A stretch of 64,000 bases of DNA from Verrucomicrobium sp. GAS474 (GCF_900105685.1 NZ_LT629781.1:3286001-3350000); one strand, 5' to 3'. Counted from the first letter of the stretch, positions 52,204 to 60,064 are shown. A program made the numbers and translations. The notes: generated from the sequence alone by a model not told the origin.

Positions 52204-52626
52204 TTACGCTTCGGCGATCTGCATCGCCTGGGTCACCATCTGGCGGGCGTTCTTGATCACCTCGAGGTTCGCCTCGTAGGCGCGGCTGGAGGTCATCATG
52301 TCGACCATCTCGTCGACGATGTTGACGTTCGGCATCTTCACGAAGCCCTTGGCGTCGGCGTGCGGATGGCCGGGCATGTAGATGTTCTGGAAAGGGGTCG
52401 GGTCGTCGACGATCTTGCCGATCTTGACGCCGGTCGCCTTGTTCCCCGCCGCCTGGGCCTGGTCGAGGACCGGGGCGAAGATGACTTCCTTGCGCCGGTA
52501 GGGCAGCCCGTCGGGGCCGCGCGTCGTCTGCGCGTTGGTGATGTTGGAGGCAACGATTTCGAGCCGCGTCCGCTCGGCCTGGAGGCCGGAGGAGCTGATG
52601 TCGATGGCGGGGATCAGATTGGCCAT
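52204..52626 (-). CDS. flgC: Proximal rod protein FlgC
   Basis: A 140-aa protein, normal size, with IDISSSGLQAERTRLEIVAS, NITNAQTTRGPDGLPYRRKE and the C-terminal MPNVNIVDEMVDMMTSSRAY. The pattern IxSSGLxAxRxRxxxxxxNIxNxxTTR is diagnostic. It polymerises with FlgB, FlgF and FliE in the proximal rod. 23 nt after flgB. Confidence 0.95.
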   Translation of the reverse strand: MANLIPAIDISSSGLQAERTRLEIVASNITNAQTTRGPDGLPYRRKEVIFAPVLDQAQAAGNKATGVKIGKIVDDPTPFQNIYMPGHPHADAKGFVKMPNVNIVDEMVDMMTSSRAYEANLEVIKNARQMVTQAMQIAEA

Positions 52627-52649
52627 GGTCGTTTCTCGTTAGCGTCGGG

Positions 52650-53048
52650 TTAGCTGGTCTTGCCGGTGATCGCGTCCTTGAGGGCCGAGTACTTCAGGGC
52701 CAGGAGCTTCGCGGAGAAGGAGTAATTCGCGCTGTTCTTCATCATCTCGGTCACTTCCTGATCGAGGTTCACCGTGTTCCCGTCGTAGCGGGCCGGGTTC
52801 TGGAGATCGGCGGTGTCGAAGGCGGCCTTCGGCGTCGCGGAGAGCGGGGAACCCTGGTCGAGGTTCTTCAGGGCGCTGTTCAGGTCGTTCTGGAAGGAAG
52901 TGGTGAGATCGACCCGCTTGTACCCGGGGGTATTGCTATTGACGATATTGCTCGCGAGCGCCACCTGACGCGCCGAGCTGGCCTGAAGGGTCAGCTTCAG
53001 GCTGGAAAGGGTGGGATCGTTGAAGATCTGTCCGACGCCGTCACTCAT
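52650..53048 (-). CDS. flgB: Proximal rod protein FlgB
   Basis: A 132-aa protein with SARQVALASNIVNSNTPGYK near the N-terminus and EVTEMMKNSANYSFSAKLLA near the C-terminus, canonical for FlgB. It is the first gene of the longest flagellar run. No alternative downstream start fits, because the frame's next codons are already the conserved family N-terminus. The ATG therefore lies only 15 nt from the putative sigma-54 -12 element and has no Shine-Dalgarno sequence. Confidence 0.94.
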   Translation of the reverse strand: MSDGVGQIFNDPTLSSLKLTLQASSARQVALASNIVNSNTPGYKRVDLTTSFQNDLNSALKNLDQGSPLSATPKAAFDTADLQNPARYDGNTVNLDQEVTEMMKNSANYSFSAKLLALKYSALKDAITGKTS

Positions 53049-53062
53049 GTTGCAGATTAGTT

Positions 53063-53078
53063 AGCAAACCTCATGCCA
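53063..53078 (-). promoter_or_regulatory. Candidate sigma-54 (-24/-12) promoter for the flgB block
   Basis: Minus-strand TGGCATGAGGTTTGCT. The GG and GC doublets are separated by exactly 10 nt and TTTGCT matches the -12 consensus; the -24 side is TGGCAT instead of TGGCAC. The predicted start is near 53052, giving a 4-nt leader before the ATG at 53048. Confidence 0.7.
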
Positions 53079-53096
53079 TGGGGTATGGCATTTTTT
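53073..53096. promoter_or_regulatory. Hairpin overlapping the flgB -24 element
   Basis: Exact inverted repeat ATGCCAT-GGGGT-ATGGCAT (53073-53091), followed on the plus strand by TTTTT. Its right-hand arm on the minus strand is the -24 box itself. It could be a regulator site, or a terminator for rightward antisense RNA leaving flgB. Both readings are inference. Confidence 0.45.
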
Positions 53097-53247
53097 CACA
53101 AATAACTCTGAATAAGATATTTGCATAAGATAAAACTTTTATTTTAGACGCTATTTTGCGCGAAAATCGGCGAAATGTGGATATTTTTTCCCGTCCAGGA
53201 ATCGGCAAAATATTCCCAACCTCCTCTTAGGACCGTCGAAGGGAAAA
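53092..53247. promoter_or_regulatory. AT-rich region upstream of flgB with paired AATCGGC repeats
   Basis: 156 bp of unusually AT-rich sequence. Two direct repeats, AATCGGCGAAAT (53165-53176) and AATCGGCAAAAT (53200-53211), are spaced 35 bp and lie about 90-135 bp upstream of the flgB -24 box, where sigma-54 activators usually bind. I see no gene here. Confidence 0.4.
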
Positions 53248-53508
53248 TCAGTCCTCCCACAGAATCGAGACCGGGACCCGGGTCGCGAGGACATTGGCGT
53301 GGGTGATCACCCGGGCGTAATCGCTATCGAAGCGGTAGCCGCGGCAGGTCGGGCAGAGGGAGACGTTCTTCGAGAGGATCGATTCGCACCCCTCGCAGAC
53401 CTTGTAATTGCCCGGAGCGCCGACAATGCGGGCGGCCCGCTGCATCCGGTCATGGAGCAACGGGGCGGGAGCGGCAGCCACGGACGATAAGATCGGCTTC
53501 GCACTCAT
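53248..53508 (-). CDS. Small zinc-ribbon protein
   Basis: An 86-aa protein with two CXXC knuckles (C38/C41 and C52/C55) in KVCEGCESILSKNVSLCPTC and a following YRFDSD. The N-terminal ~30 residues are Ala/Pro-rich. The pattern resembles small uncharacterised zinc-ribbon proteins of Verrucomicrobia, an impression from memory. The C-terminal part (ARVITHANVLATRVPVSILW) is probably a short beta segment. Function unknown. It is leftward like flgB but separated by 199 bp containing the sigma-54 promoter. Confidence 0.7.
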   Translation of the reverse strand: MSAKPILSSVAAAPAPLLHDRMQRAARIVGAPGNYKVCEGCESILSKNVSLCPTCRGYRFDSDYARVITHANVLATRVPVSILWED

Positions 53509-53624
53509 GCTTGGGTGCGAAGGAGATAGGCTCTTTTATGAACTGAGACAAGATTTTTATATTAAAATACGTAAAAACAAGCCTGTTGCACATTAACCTA
53601 AAGCGCGCTTTCTTATAGGGAGCA
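53509..53624. other. AT-rich divergent intergenic region between the zinc-ribbon and pterin dehydratase genes
   Basis: 116 bp, AT-rich, with TATA-like runs (ATTTTTATATTAAAATA near 53553-53569) that could give promoters in both directions. AGGGAG 3 nt before the ATG at 53625 serves as the ribosome-binding site of the pterin dehydratase gene. Confidence 0.4.
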
Positions 53625-53924
53625 ATGAAAGATGCGCTTCCGTGGGCTGAGGATGGGGCTGGTCTCCACAAGACCTTTGTTTTCGACGATTTCAAGGCCG
53701 CGATCGGGTTCACCGTCGAGGTGGCCCGCCTGGCCGAGGATGCCGACCATCATCCCGATATCGATCTCCGCTGGAACAAGGTCACCCTGACCCTCGTCAC
53801 CCACAGCGCGGGCAACAAGATCACCGAGAAAGACCGTTCCCTGGCGGACCGGATCGACAAGATCCCGGCGGAGACGGTGGCCCTGCGGACGCAGGGGGTC
53901 TTTACGCTCGATTGGACGGCGTAA
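53625..53924 (+). CDS. phhB: Pterin-4a-carbinolamine dehydratase
   Basis: A 99-aa protein with the active-site motif [16 protein letters not shown] (H42-H43-P44 and W50), exactly the PCD/DCoH signature [EDKH]-x3-H-[HN]-P-x5-[YWF]. It dehydrates 4a-hydroxytetrahydropterin made by aromatic amino acid hydroxylases. In bacteria without phenylalanine hydroxylase it may serve in molybdopterin metabolism. No hydroxylase gene is nearby. Preceded by a good AGGGAG ribosome-binding site. Confidence 0.92.
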   Translation: MKDALPWAEDGAGLHKTFVFDDFKAAIGFTVEVARLAEDADHHPDIDLRWNKVTLTLVTHSAGNKITEKDRSLADRIDKIPAETVALRTQGVFTLDWTA

Positions 53925-53933
53925 GCCGTCTTT
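53915..53933. terminator. Short hairpin between convergent phhB and helicase genes
   Basis: 6-bp stem GACGGC-GTAA-GCCGTC spanning the phhB stop codon and followed by TTTA. The helicase gene ends 7 nt after phhB. Weak, so termination is likely but inefficient. Confidence 0.4.
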
Positions 53934-55137
53934 ACCGCTTGCGGCGAACGCCGATCTTCTTCCTCGGCTTCGCGGTGGCGGGCGTGGTGGAGAAGAGGGC
54001 GGTGTAGCGGTAAGGGAACTCCTCGAGCTTCTGCCGCTCGACCTTCTGGCCGATGAAACGCTCGATCGACTCGACTTCCTTGATCTCTTCGGCCGTGATC
54101 AGCGTGAAGGCGTCGCCCGTCGTGTCGGCGCGGCCCGTCCGGCCGATGCGGTGGACGTAGTCTTCCGCATGGAGGGGGACGTCGAAGTTGATGACGTGGC
54201 TGACTCCCTGGATGTCGATGCCGCGCGCGGCGAGGTCGGTGGCGACGAGAACCTCGAAGGTCCCGTTCTTGAACCCGGCGAGGGCCTCGGTTCGCTCACC
54301 CTGGGAGCGATCCGAATGGAGGACGGCGACCGAGTGGCCCGATTCCTCGAGGCGGGCCGCGATGACGTCGGCCCCGGCCTTCGTCCGGGAGAAGATGATG
54401 ACGCTGTGGTAGCTCGTCTTTTCGAGGAGCGCCTGGAGCAGCTCGTGCTTCTGCATCACCGAGACGGGATAGAAGTAGTGGCTGACGGTCTCGGCGGGGG
54501 AGCGGCGGCCGCCGATCTCGATCACTTCGGGCTCCTTCAGGACGAAGGAAGCGAGGCGCTCGATCTCCGGGGGCATCGTGGCGGTGAAGAGGAGCGACTG
54601 GCGGCCCTCCTCCGAGGTCGGCGTCGCGCCGACGATCCGGCGGACGTCGGGGATGAAGCCCATGTCGAGCATCCGGTCGACCTCGTCGAGGACGAGGTGC
54701 CGGACGCCGCCGAGCTTCAGGGTCCCCTTTTCCAGATGGTCGAGGAGGCGGCCGGGGGTCGCGACGACGATGTCGACGCCCGAGGCGAGGGCCTCTTCCT
54801 GGCTGCCGTAGCCGACGCCGCCGAAGAGTGCCGTGACCTTGAGATTCGTGTAGCGGATGAAGTCGCGGAACGCCTCGTCGACCTGGGCGGCGAGTTCCCG
54901 CGTCGGCTCGAGGACGAGGACCCGGGGTCCGCCCTTCTGGTGGTCGCCGAGGCGGCTCAAAATGGGGAGGCCGAAGGCGGCGGTCTTGCCCGTGCCGGTC
55001 TGGGCGGCCGCGATCAAATCCTTGCCGGACAGGACGGCCGGGATGGCACGGAGCTGGATCGGCGTCGGGTCGACATAACCCAGGCACTGAACTCCGTGAA
55101 CGATGGCCTCGGAAAGGCCGAATTCCTGAAACGACAT
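53932..55137 (-). CDS. DEAD-box ATP-dependent RNA helicase with variant DEVD and TAT motifs
   Basis: A 401-aa helicase. Q motif in [13 protein letters not shown]; motif I AQTGTGKT (45-52); motif Ia PTRELAAQV; motif II D151-E-V-D154 instead of DEAD; motif III T185-A-T instead of SAT; motif [12 protein letters not shown]. The C-terminus is short and basic ([12 protein letters not shown]). This RhlE-like group acts in ribosome assembly and RNA turnover. Both variants keep the acidic and hydroxyl residues needed for ATP hydrolysis coupling, so activity is expected. Confidence 0.92.
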   Translation of the reverse strand: MSFQEFGLSEAIVHGVQCLGYVDPTPIQLRAIPAVLSGKDLIAAAQTGTGKTAAFGLPILSRLGDHQKGGPRVLVLEPTRELAAQVDEAFRDFIRYTNLKVTALFGGVGYGSQEEALASGVDIVVATPGRLLDHLEKGTLKLGGVRHLVLDEVDRMLDMGFIPDVRRIVGATPTSEEGRQSLLFTATMPPEIERLASFVLKEPEVIEIGGRRSPAETVSHYFYPVSVMQKHELLQALLEKTSYHSVIIFSRTKAGADVIAARLEESGHSVAVLHSDRSQGERTEALAGFKNGTFEVLVATDLAARGIDIQGVSHVINFDVPLHAEDYVHRIGRTGRADTTGDAFTLITAEEIKEVESIERFIGQKVERQKLEEFPYRYTALFSTTPATAKPRKKIGVRRKR

Positions 55138-55215
55138 CGCGGCAATCTACCGGAAGCGGAAAACCGCGCAAGGTTTCCTTTAAAACAAGGGGGACTCGAT
55201 GCTATAAAACTTCGG

Positions 55216-56481
55216 ATGACTGTCGTTTCCGCCCTCCTTTTCCTCCTTCTCGGTGCCCTCCTCGGCTTCCTGGCCGCCTTCTGGCTCCGCCGCGACGCCG
55301 GGACCGAGACCGCCGTCCTGAAGGAGCGCCTGGAGCAGGAGCGGAAGCAGAACGCCGAGAAGCTCGCCGCCGTCGAGGCCGCCCACCGGGACGGCCAGAT
55401 CGCCCTCTCCAACGCCTTCAAGACCCTCTCCGGCGAGGCCCTGGAGGCCAACAACCGCCGCTTCCTCGAAATGGCGAAGACCAGCCTCGCCACCTTCCAG
55501 GAAGGGGCGAAGGTTGACCTCGACAAGCGCCAGACCTCGATCGTCGAGCTGATGAAACCGGTGCGGGAAAGCCTCGAGCGGTTCGAGGGGAAGATCGGCG
55601 AGATCGAGAAAAGCCGCGTCGGGGCCTACGAGGGCCTCCGCCAACACCTCGAGACGATGGGCCAGACCCAGGAAAAGCTCCGCCTCGAGGCCTCCAACCT
55701 CGTCCGCGCCCTCCGCGCCCCCGCCACCCGGGGCCGGTGGGGGGAAATCCAGCTCCGCCGCGTCGTCGAGATGGCCGGGATGGTCGAGTATTGCGACTTC
55801 ACCGAACAGGAGAGCGCCACCACCGATACCGGCCGCCTCCGCCCCGACCTCATCGTCCGCCTCCCCTCGAAGAAGAGCATCGTCGTCGACGCCAAGGCTC
55901 CCCTCTCCTCCTACCTCGAAGCCGCCGAGGCCCAGGACGACGAGACCCGCCTCCTGAAGCTCCGCGACCACGCCCGCCAGATCCGCGACCACATCGCCGC
56001 GCTGAGCCGGAAGAGCTACTGGGAACAGTTCACCCCCTCGCCCGAGTTCGTCGTCCTCTTCCTGCCGGGGGAAAACTTCTTCGGCGCGGCGCTGGAGCAC
56101 GATCCCGGCCTCATCGAGGCGGGGGTCGAGAAGCGGGTCATCCTCGCCACGCCGACGACGCTGATCGCCCTCCTCCAGGCCGTCGCCTACGGCTGGCGGC
56201 AGGAGAGCCTCGCCGCGAACGCCCAGGAAATCAGCGCCCTCGGCACCGAACTCCACAAGCGCCTCGCCACCATGACCGACCACTGGAACGACATGGGAAA
56301 GCACCTCGGCCAATCGGTCGACGCCTACAACAAGGCGACCTCCTCCCTCACCAGCCGCGTCCTCGTCACCGCCCGGAAGTTCAAGGAACTCGACGCCGCC
56401 CACGCCGCCGCCGAACTCCCCGACGCCCTCCCCGTGGCGAAGATCATCGAGGCTGGGAAGCTCGGCGAGCTGGGGCTCTGA
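55216..56481 (+). CDS. rmuC: DNA recombination protein RmuC homologue
   Basis: A 421-aa protein with an N-terminal TM (about 3-24), a coiled coil (about 30-150) and the RmuC core: [78 protein letters not shown]. The core has a PD-(D/E)XK-nuclease-like fold. RmuC restrains inversions at short repeats in E. coli. The gene is divergent from the helicase gene and I start it at the ATG at 55216, where the family's membrane anchor begins. Confidence 0.92.
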   Translation: MTVVSALLFLLLGALLGFLAAFWLRRDAGTETAVLKERLEQERKQNAEKLAAVEAAHRDGQIALSNAFKTLSGEALEANNRRFLEMAKTSLATFQEGAKVDLDKRQTSIVELMKPVRESLERFEGKIGEIEKSRVGAYEGLRQHLETMGQTQEKLRLEASNLVRALRAPATRGRWGEIQLRRVVEMAGMVEYCDFTEQESATTDTGRLRPDLIVRLPSKKSIVVDAKAPLSSYLEAAEAQDDETRLLKLRDHARQIRDHIAALSRKSYWEQFTPSPEFVVLFLPGENFFGAALEHDPGLIEAGVEKRVILATPTTLIALLQAVAYGWRQESLAANAQEISALGTELHKRLATMTDHWNDMGKHLGQSVDAYNKATSSLTSRVLVTARKFKELDAAHAAAELPDALPVAKIIEAGKLGELGL

Positions 56482-56500
56482 TCGGGAGCCGACCCCAGGG

Positions 56501-58435
56501 TCAACGCCCTTCCTTGAGAACGAAGAGACGCATGCCGTCGGCCTCGGTCCGCAAGGCGTAGTGCTCGTTCACATAGCGGCCCACTTCGGGGAAACGGTCG
56601 ATCCCCTCGGTCGCCCGGTCGTGGAAGAGGTAACTGCCCGGCCCCACCGCCTCGACGAACAGCCGGGGACGATTCCTCGCGAGGTCGTGAAGAAACCGGG
56701 CCTGATAGAACGCCTGCCGCGGCCCTCCGCCGATCGCCATGTCGGTCGAGGGCTCCCGCGTCCCGAGGGGGAGGCCTGCGAAGACCGCCAACTCCGGGGA
56801 CCATCCCCAGATCGCGATCCGGTCGCCGGGCCGGGCCTCGGCCTGGACCGCCCGGGCCATCGGCGAATCGACCGGGCAACGAGTCACGAGAAGCGTCCGC
56901 CCATAGCCCTTCGTGTACTTGGCCAGGAAGAGGAGCGGAACCGCCGCGCAGAGAAGGAATGGGGCGAGACGCGGGAACCGTTCCGCCTGCCCCCAGAGCA
57001 ACGCCATGAGAAGGAAGATCCCCAACGCCGAGAAATGGTGGAAATGGGGAATCTCCACCAAGACCACAACGAAGAGGGCGATGCCCACCCACCCCCACCG
57101 CTTCCCCACCTGCGCCCGCGCCAGGGCGAAGAGAACGAGGAGCACAGCCACACAGACCGCCGCCGCAGGCCACGCCATCACGCGGGACCCGCCGGTTCCC
57201 CTCGGCGCATAATAAAAGACCACGATCCCGCCCCAGACGATCAAGCCGGCCAGAAGCGCCCCCGGAATCGACCACCCCCGCCGACCAGCAAAGAGCGCCT
57301 GCCGCGCCCCGATCGTCATCAGGACCGCCAAGGCCGGAAGGAGATAAAGGATGTAATGGAACGTCCCCTTCCCCGAAGTCGTCACCGCAACGACGGCCAC
57401 GAGGAAGAAGCCGAGCGCCCAGGAAAGGATCCACCGCCCCTGCCGCCGCCTCCACGCGGGGAAAACCAGGCAGAGCAGGAGAAAGGAAAGCATCATCGAA
57501 AGGACGTGAACCGCCGTCTTCGGATTGAAGAGGAACTCGAGGGCAACGTCGCCACGCTGGAGCAGGCCCACCCCCTTGCTGTACTCGACGGCCCAGACGA
57601 TGTAGGCGTTCCAAAAATCGCCGACAGCCCCCTGGCTTTGGAGAAAGGCGAAAAACAGCGCCAGCGGCACCCCCGCCCCGCCGACCAGGAAGCCAGCCGC
57701 CTTCCATCCCCCCGGCTTCCGCACCGCGAGGCCCAACCCCGTTAACCCAAGGAAGAGCGCCTCGGGCGCTCCCTGCAGCTTCACGAAGGGCTGCAGCGCG
57801 AGCACCCCCCCCAGCGCCGCCAGATCGAACCGCAGCCAGCCGACCGCCGTCCCCTTCCAGATCCGGGCCAACAGCCAGAGGGCGGCCCCGAAGAGCGGGA
57901 GCGAGAGATGCTCGCTGCTGTAGTGGATCCATTCGATATGGATCGCCAGGGCGAAGAAGAGGAAGAACGGAAAGACCGAGAGCCGGGCCAGCGGCTCCCC
58001 GAAGAGACGCCGGACGGCGAGCCAGAAAAAGAGGAGGAAGAGCCCCTCGTCGAAGATCGCCGTGATCCGCTCGGTGATAAAGCTGAGGGGAAGGCCGAAG
58101 GGGGCGGTCCACAACAGCTGGAGCGCGATCAGGGGGCCGCCCGAATAGCTGTCGACATCGCGCCAGGGGACGATCCCGTGGAGGTCGCGGTAGGTGATCG
58201 CCTCGGCGAGGAAGACATCCTCGTCGGTGTTGAACGGGAGGGGAAAGAGGATCGTCGGGACGCGGAGGGCGTAGACGGCGAGGAAGAGGCCGAGGGCGAA
58301 GAGCCAGGGCCGGTCCCAGGCGGGACGCCGCGCCTTCGGCAGGAACGAGGACCAGGCCAGCATCGCCATCCCCGCGACGAGCGCCAGGCCCGTCCCCTGG
58401 GAAAGCAGCGGGAAAAGAGCGGGACTGGAAAACAT
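56501..58435 (-). CDS. Large polytopic GT-C/PMT-like glycosyltransferase
   Basis: A 644-aa protein with about 13 TM segments and a C-terminal soluble domain (about 520-644). The first extracytoplasmic loop has the DE-type acidic motif FNTDEDVFLAEAITY (about residues 65-85), typical of the GT-C fold catalytic Asp. An ArnT/PMT-like role, transferring a sugar from a polyprenyl-phosphate donor, is likely. Donor and acceptor are unknown. It diverges from a GT2 enzyme that could make its polyprenyl-phosphate sugar donor. The ATG at 58435 is preferred to the upstream frame that overlaps GT2. Confidence 0.68.
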   Translation of the reverse strand: MFSSPALFPLLSQGTGLALVAGMAMLAWSSFLPKARRPAWDRPWLFALGLFLAVYALRVPTILFPLPFNTDEDVFLAEAITYRDLHGIVPWRDVDSYSGGPLIALQLLWTAPFGLPLSFITERITAIFDEGLFLLFFWLAVRRLFGEPLARLSVFPFFLFFALAIHIEWIHYSSEHLSLPLFGAALWLLARIWKGTAVGWLRFDLAALGGVLALQPFVKLQGAPEALFLGLTGLGLAVRKPGGWKAAGFLVGGAGVPLALFFAFLQSQGAVGDFWNAYIVWAVEYSKGVGLLQRGDVALEFLFNPKTAVHVLSMMLSFLLLCLVFPAWRRRQGRWILSWALGFFLVAVVAVTTSGKGTFHYILYLLPALAVLMTIGARQALFAGRRGWSIPGALLAGLIVWGGIVVFYYAPRGTGGSRVMAWPAAAVCVAVLLVLFALARAQVGKRWGWVGIALFVVVLVEIPHFHHFSALGIFLLMALLWGQAERFPRLAPFLLCAAVPLLFLAKYTKGYGRTLLVTRCPVDSPMARAVQAEARPGDRIAIWGWSPELAVFAGLPLGTREPSTDMAIGGGPRQAFYQARFLHDLARNRPRLFVEAVGPGSYLFHDRATEGIDRFPEVGRYVNEHYALRTEADGMRLFVLKEGR

Positions 58436-58512
58436 AGTCTGGGCTGCGAGGCCAAGGTTCTGGCTTTTATTTCCATTGAAAAGAAAAAAAAGTCTGTTTG
58501 AGTTTGGGGCGC
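58436..58512. promoter_or_regulatory. Divergent promoter region of the GT-C and GT2 genes
   Basis: 77 bp with an A-rich stretch (AAAAGAAAAAAAAG) between two divergent glycosyltransferase genes. It should contain both promoters; no convincing hexamer pair or operator is visible. Confidence 0.35.
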
Positions 58513-59250
58513 ATGAAGCCCACCCCGATCGTCCCTCTGACTGAACCGGTCTCCATCCTGATGCCGGTGTGCAACGAGGCCGACGTGATCCGCGGCGTCG
58601 TCGAGGAATGGATCGAGGACGTCGTGCGGCACCTCCCCGCGGGCTCCGAATTCGTCTTCGAGGACGGGAACAGCACCGACGGCACCCGCGAGATCCTCCG
58701 CGAGCTCGCGGCGAAGCATCCCTTCCTCCGGGTCGTCGAGCAGCCGATGCGGGACGGCTTCGCGGCGGCGACCCGCCGCCTCTACAACGAGGCACGCTGC
58801 CCCTGGATCTTCTTCACCGATTCCGACGGCCAGTACGTCGCCGCCGATTTCTGGAAGGTGGCCCGCTACGCCGGCCAATACGACCTCATCCACGGCGCGA
58901 AGATCGGGCGGAAGGATCCCTGGCTCCGCCGCTACGCCTCGGCGATCTTCAACAAGCTGACCTGGTTCTTCTTCGGCGTCCCCTACCTCGACGTCAACTC
59001 GGCCTTCCGGCTGATGCGGACCGCCATGGTCCTCGACATCCTCCCCCGGACGACCTGCATGCCGACCCTCCTCAACACGGAGCTCCTCCTCCGCGCCGAG
59101 CTGGAGAACTACACGATCAAGCAGGTCTACGTCCTCCACCGCGTCCGCCGCTTCGGCGTCAGCCGGGGTCTGCCTCCGGGGCGTTTCGCGTCCGAGTCGT
59201 GGCGGGCGTTTATTGGCCTTCTTAATATTAAGAAGAGCTATCGGGCGTAG
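58513..59250 (+). CDS. GT2-family glycosyltransferase (polyprenyl-phosphate glycosyltransferase-like)
   Basis: A 245-aa soluble GT-A enzyme. It starts with PVSILMPVCNEADVIRGVVE and has the metal-binding DxD as D103-S-D105 in FFTDSDGQYVAADF, then RRFGVSRGLPPGRF near the C-terminus. It lacks the C-terminal TM domains of ArnC/DPM3-type proteins. Related enzymes transfer GlcNAc, mannose or glucose to polyprenyl phosphate. Divergence from the GT-C gene suggests donor synthesis for it (inference). Confidence 0.82.
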   Translation: MKPTPIVPLTEPVSILMPVCNEADVIRGVVEEWIEDVVRHLPAGSEFVFEDGNSTDGTREILRELAAKHPFLRVVEQPMRDGFAAATRRLYNEARCPWIFFTDSDGQYVAADFWKVARYAGQYDLIHGAKIGRKDPWLRRYASAIFNKLTWFFFGVPYLDVNSAFRLMRTAMVLDILPRTTCMPTLLNTELLLRAELENYTIKQVYVLHRVRRFGVSRGLPPGRFASESWRAFIGLLNIKKSYRA

Positions 59251-59263
59251 GGGGCGCGCCACG

Positions 59264-59391
59264 CTGTGACCCTGAAAGGGTCACAGAAATTAGCCGGGGG
59301 TCGAGCGTAGCGACACCCCCGGGACCGGATCGAATATAAGGCGCGCTCCGCAGAGGATCTTTCTTTCCCCGTGATTCCAGCCGGAGCGCGC
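59264..59391. repeat. Cluster of three inverted repeats between the GT2 and DUF2059 genes
   Basis: Within the 173-bp spacer between convergent genes are three dyads. (1) CTGTGACCCT-GAA-AGGGTCACAG (59264-59286), a perfect 10-bp stem. (2) CCGGGGGT ... ACCCCCGG (59294-59322), separated by GC-rich sequence with a nested GTCG-type pairing. (3) GCGCGCTCCG ... CGGAGCGCGC (59341-59391), arms 31 nt apart. The first is probably the GT2 terminator. The second and third resemble dispersed intergenic palindromes (REP-like), a suspicion that needs the whole genome to test. Confidence 0.5.
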
Positions 59392-59423
59392 TTCGGAGAA
59401 GGAAAGATGGCCCTCGGGGAGGC

Positions 59424-59933
59424 CTAGGGAGCCTGCGAGTCCCGCTTCTGCGCCATTTCCTGGGCCACGGCCTTGCCGACGTTCTCTCCCCACTTCATTC
59501 CCAGCTGCATGCTTTCCTGCATCAGCTTCGGCTGGACGGCCAGCATGTGCTGCCCGGCGGGGCTTTGGTAGAAGGCGTTGAGCGCCTTCAGGTCGTCGAC
59601 GGAGTAATATTTCGCGTAGAGCGCCATCGTCTGGTTGATGAGGCTCTTCGTGTCGAGCTTCTCCCGCAGGTGGTCCCAGAATTCGGTCGGGACGGTCGTG
59701 TTCGTCGCCCGGGCTTGGCCGATGATCTGGTCGAGGATCTGGTCCATCATCCGCGAGACGCCCGAGACCTCCATCAGCTTCCGGATCTCCTCGGCCTTCG
59801 CCGGATCGACCTCGGCGGCCGAAGGGGCCGACGGAGCCGAAGGCAACGACGGCGTCGCCTGGGCCAGGGCCCGGACGGGAGAGCCCGAAACGAGCACGGA
59901 AAGCGACAACGCCAGCAGGAGGATCTGTTTCAT
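59424..59933 (-). CDS. Exported DUF2059-family protein
   Basis: A 169-aa protein with a signal peptide (MKQILLLALSLSVLVSGSPV, cleavage near RALAQ). The DUF2059 pattern is clear: LMEVSGVSRMMDQILDQIIG, then YAKYYSVDDLKALNAFYQSP and the conserved SPAGQHMLAVQPKLMQES. Function of the family is unknown; the proteins are periplasmic and helical. I begin at the ATG at 59933, the start of the signal peptide; a longer frame to 60056 overlaps the lysS promoter. Confidence 0.85.
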   Translation of the reverse strand: MKQILLLALSLSVLVSGSPVRALAQATPSLPSAPSAPSAAEVDPAKAEEIRKLMEVSGVSRMMDQILDQIIGQARATNTTVPTEFWDHLREKLDTKSLINQTMALYAKYYSVDDLKALNAFYQSPAGQHMLAVQPKLMQESMQLGMKWGENVGKAVAQEMAQKRDSQAP

Positions 59934-60064
59934 CGTGAGAGGGGGATGGACGACTCTCGCAGAGCCGCCACCCGAGCCGCAAGGCCGAAAGAATTCGTTC
60001 AACCCAAAGGGATCAAGAACCTGTTTGCCTCCCGCAAAAGAGGCGTCTACCGTCATTCCTTCCC

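Noticed and set aside
59290-59982. 230-codon leftward open frame overlapping the DUF2059 gene
   Set aside because: Overlaps the DUF2059 gene in another frame, is Pro/Gly/Arg-rich without motifs, and lacks a signal peptide.
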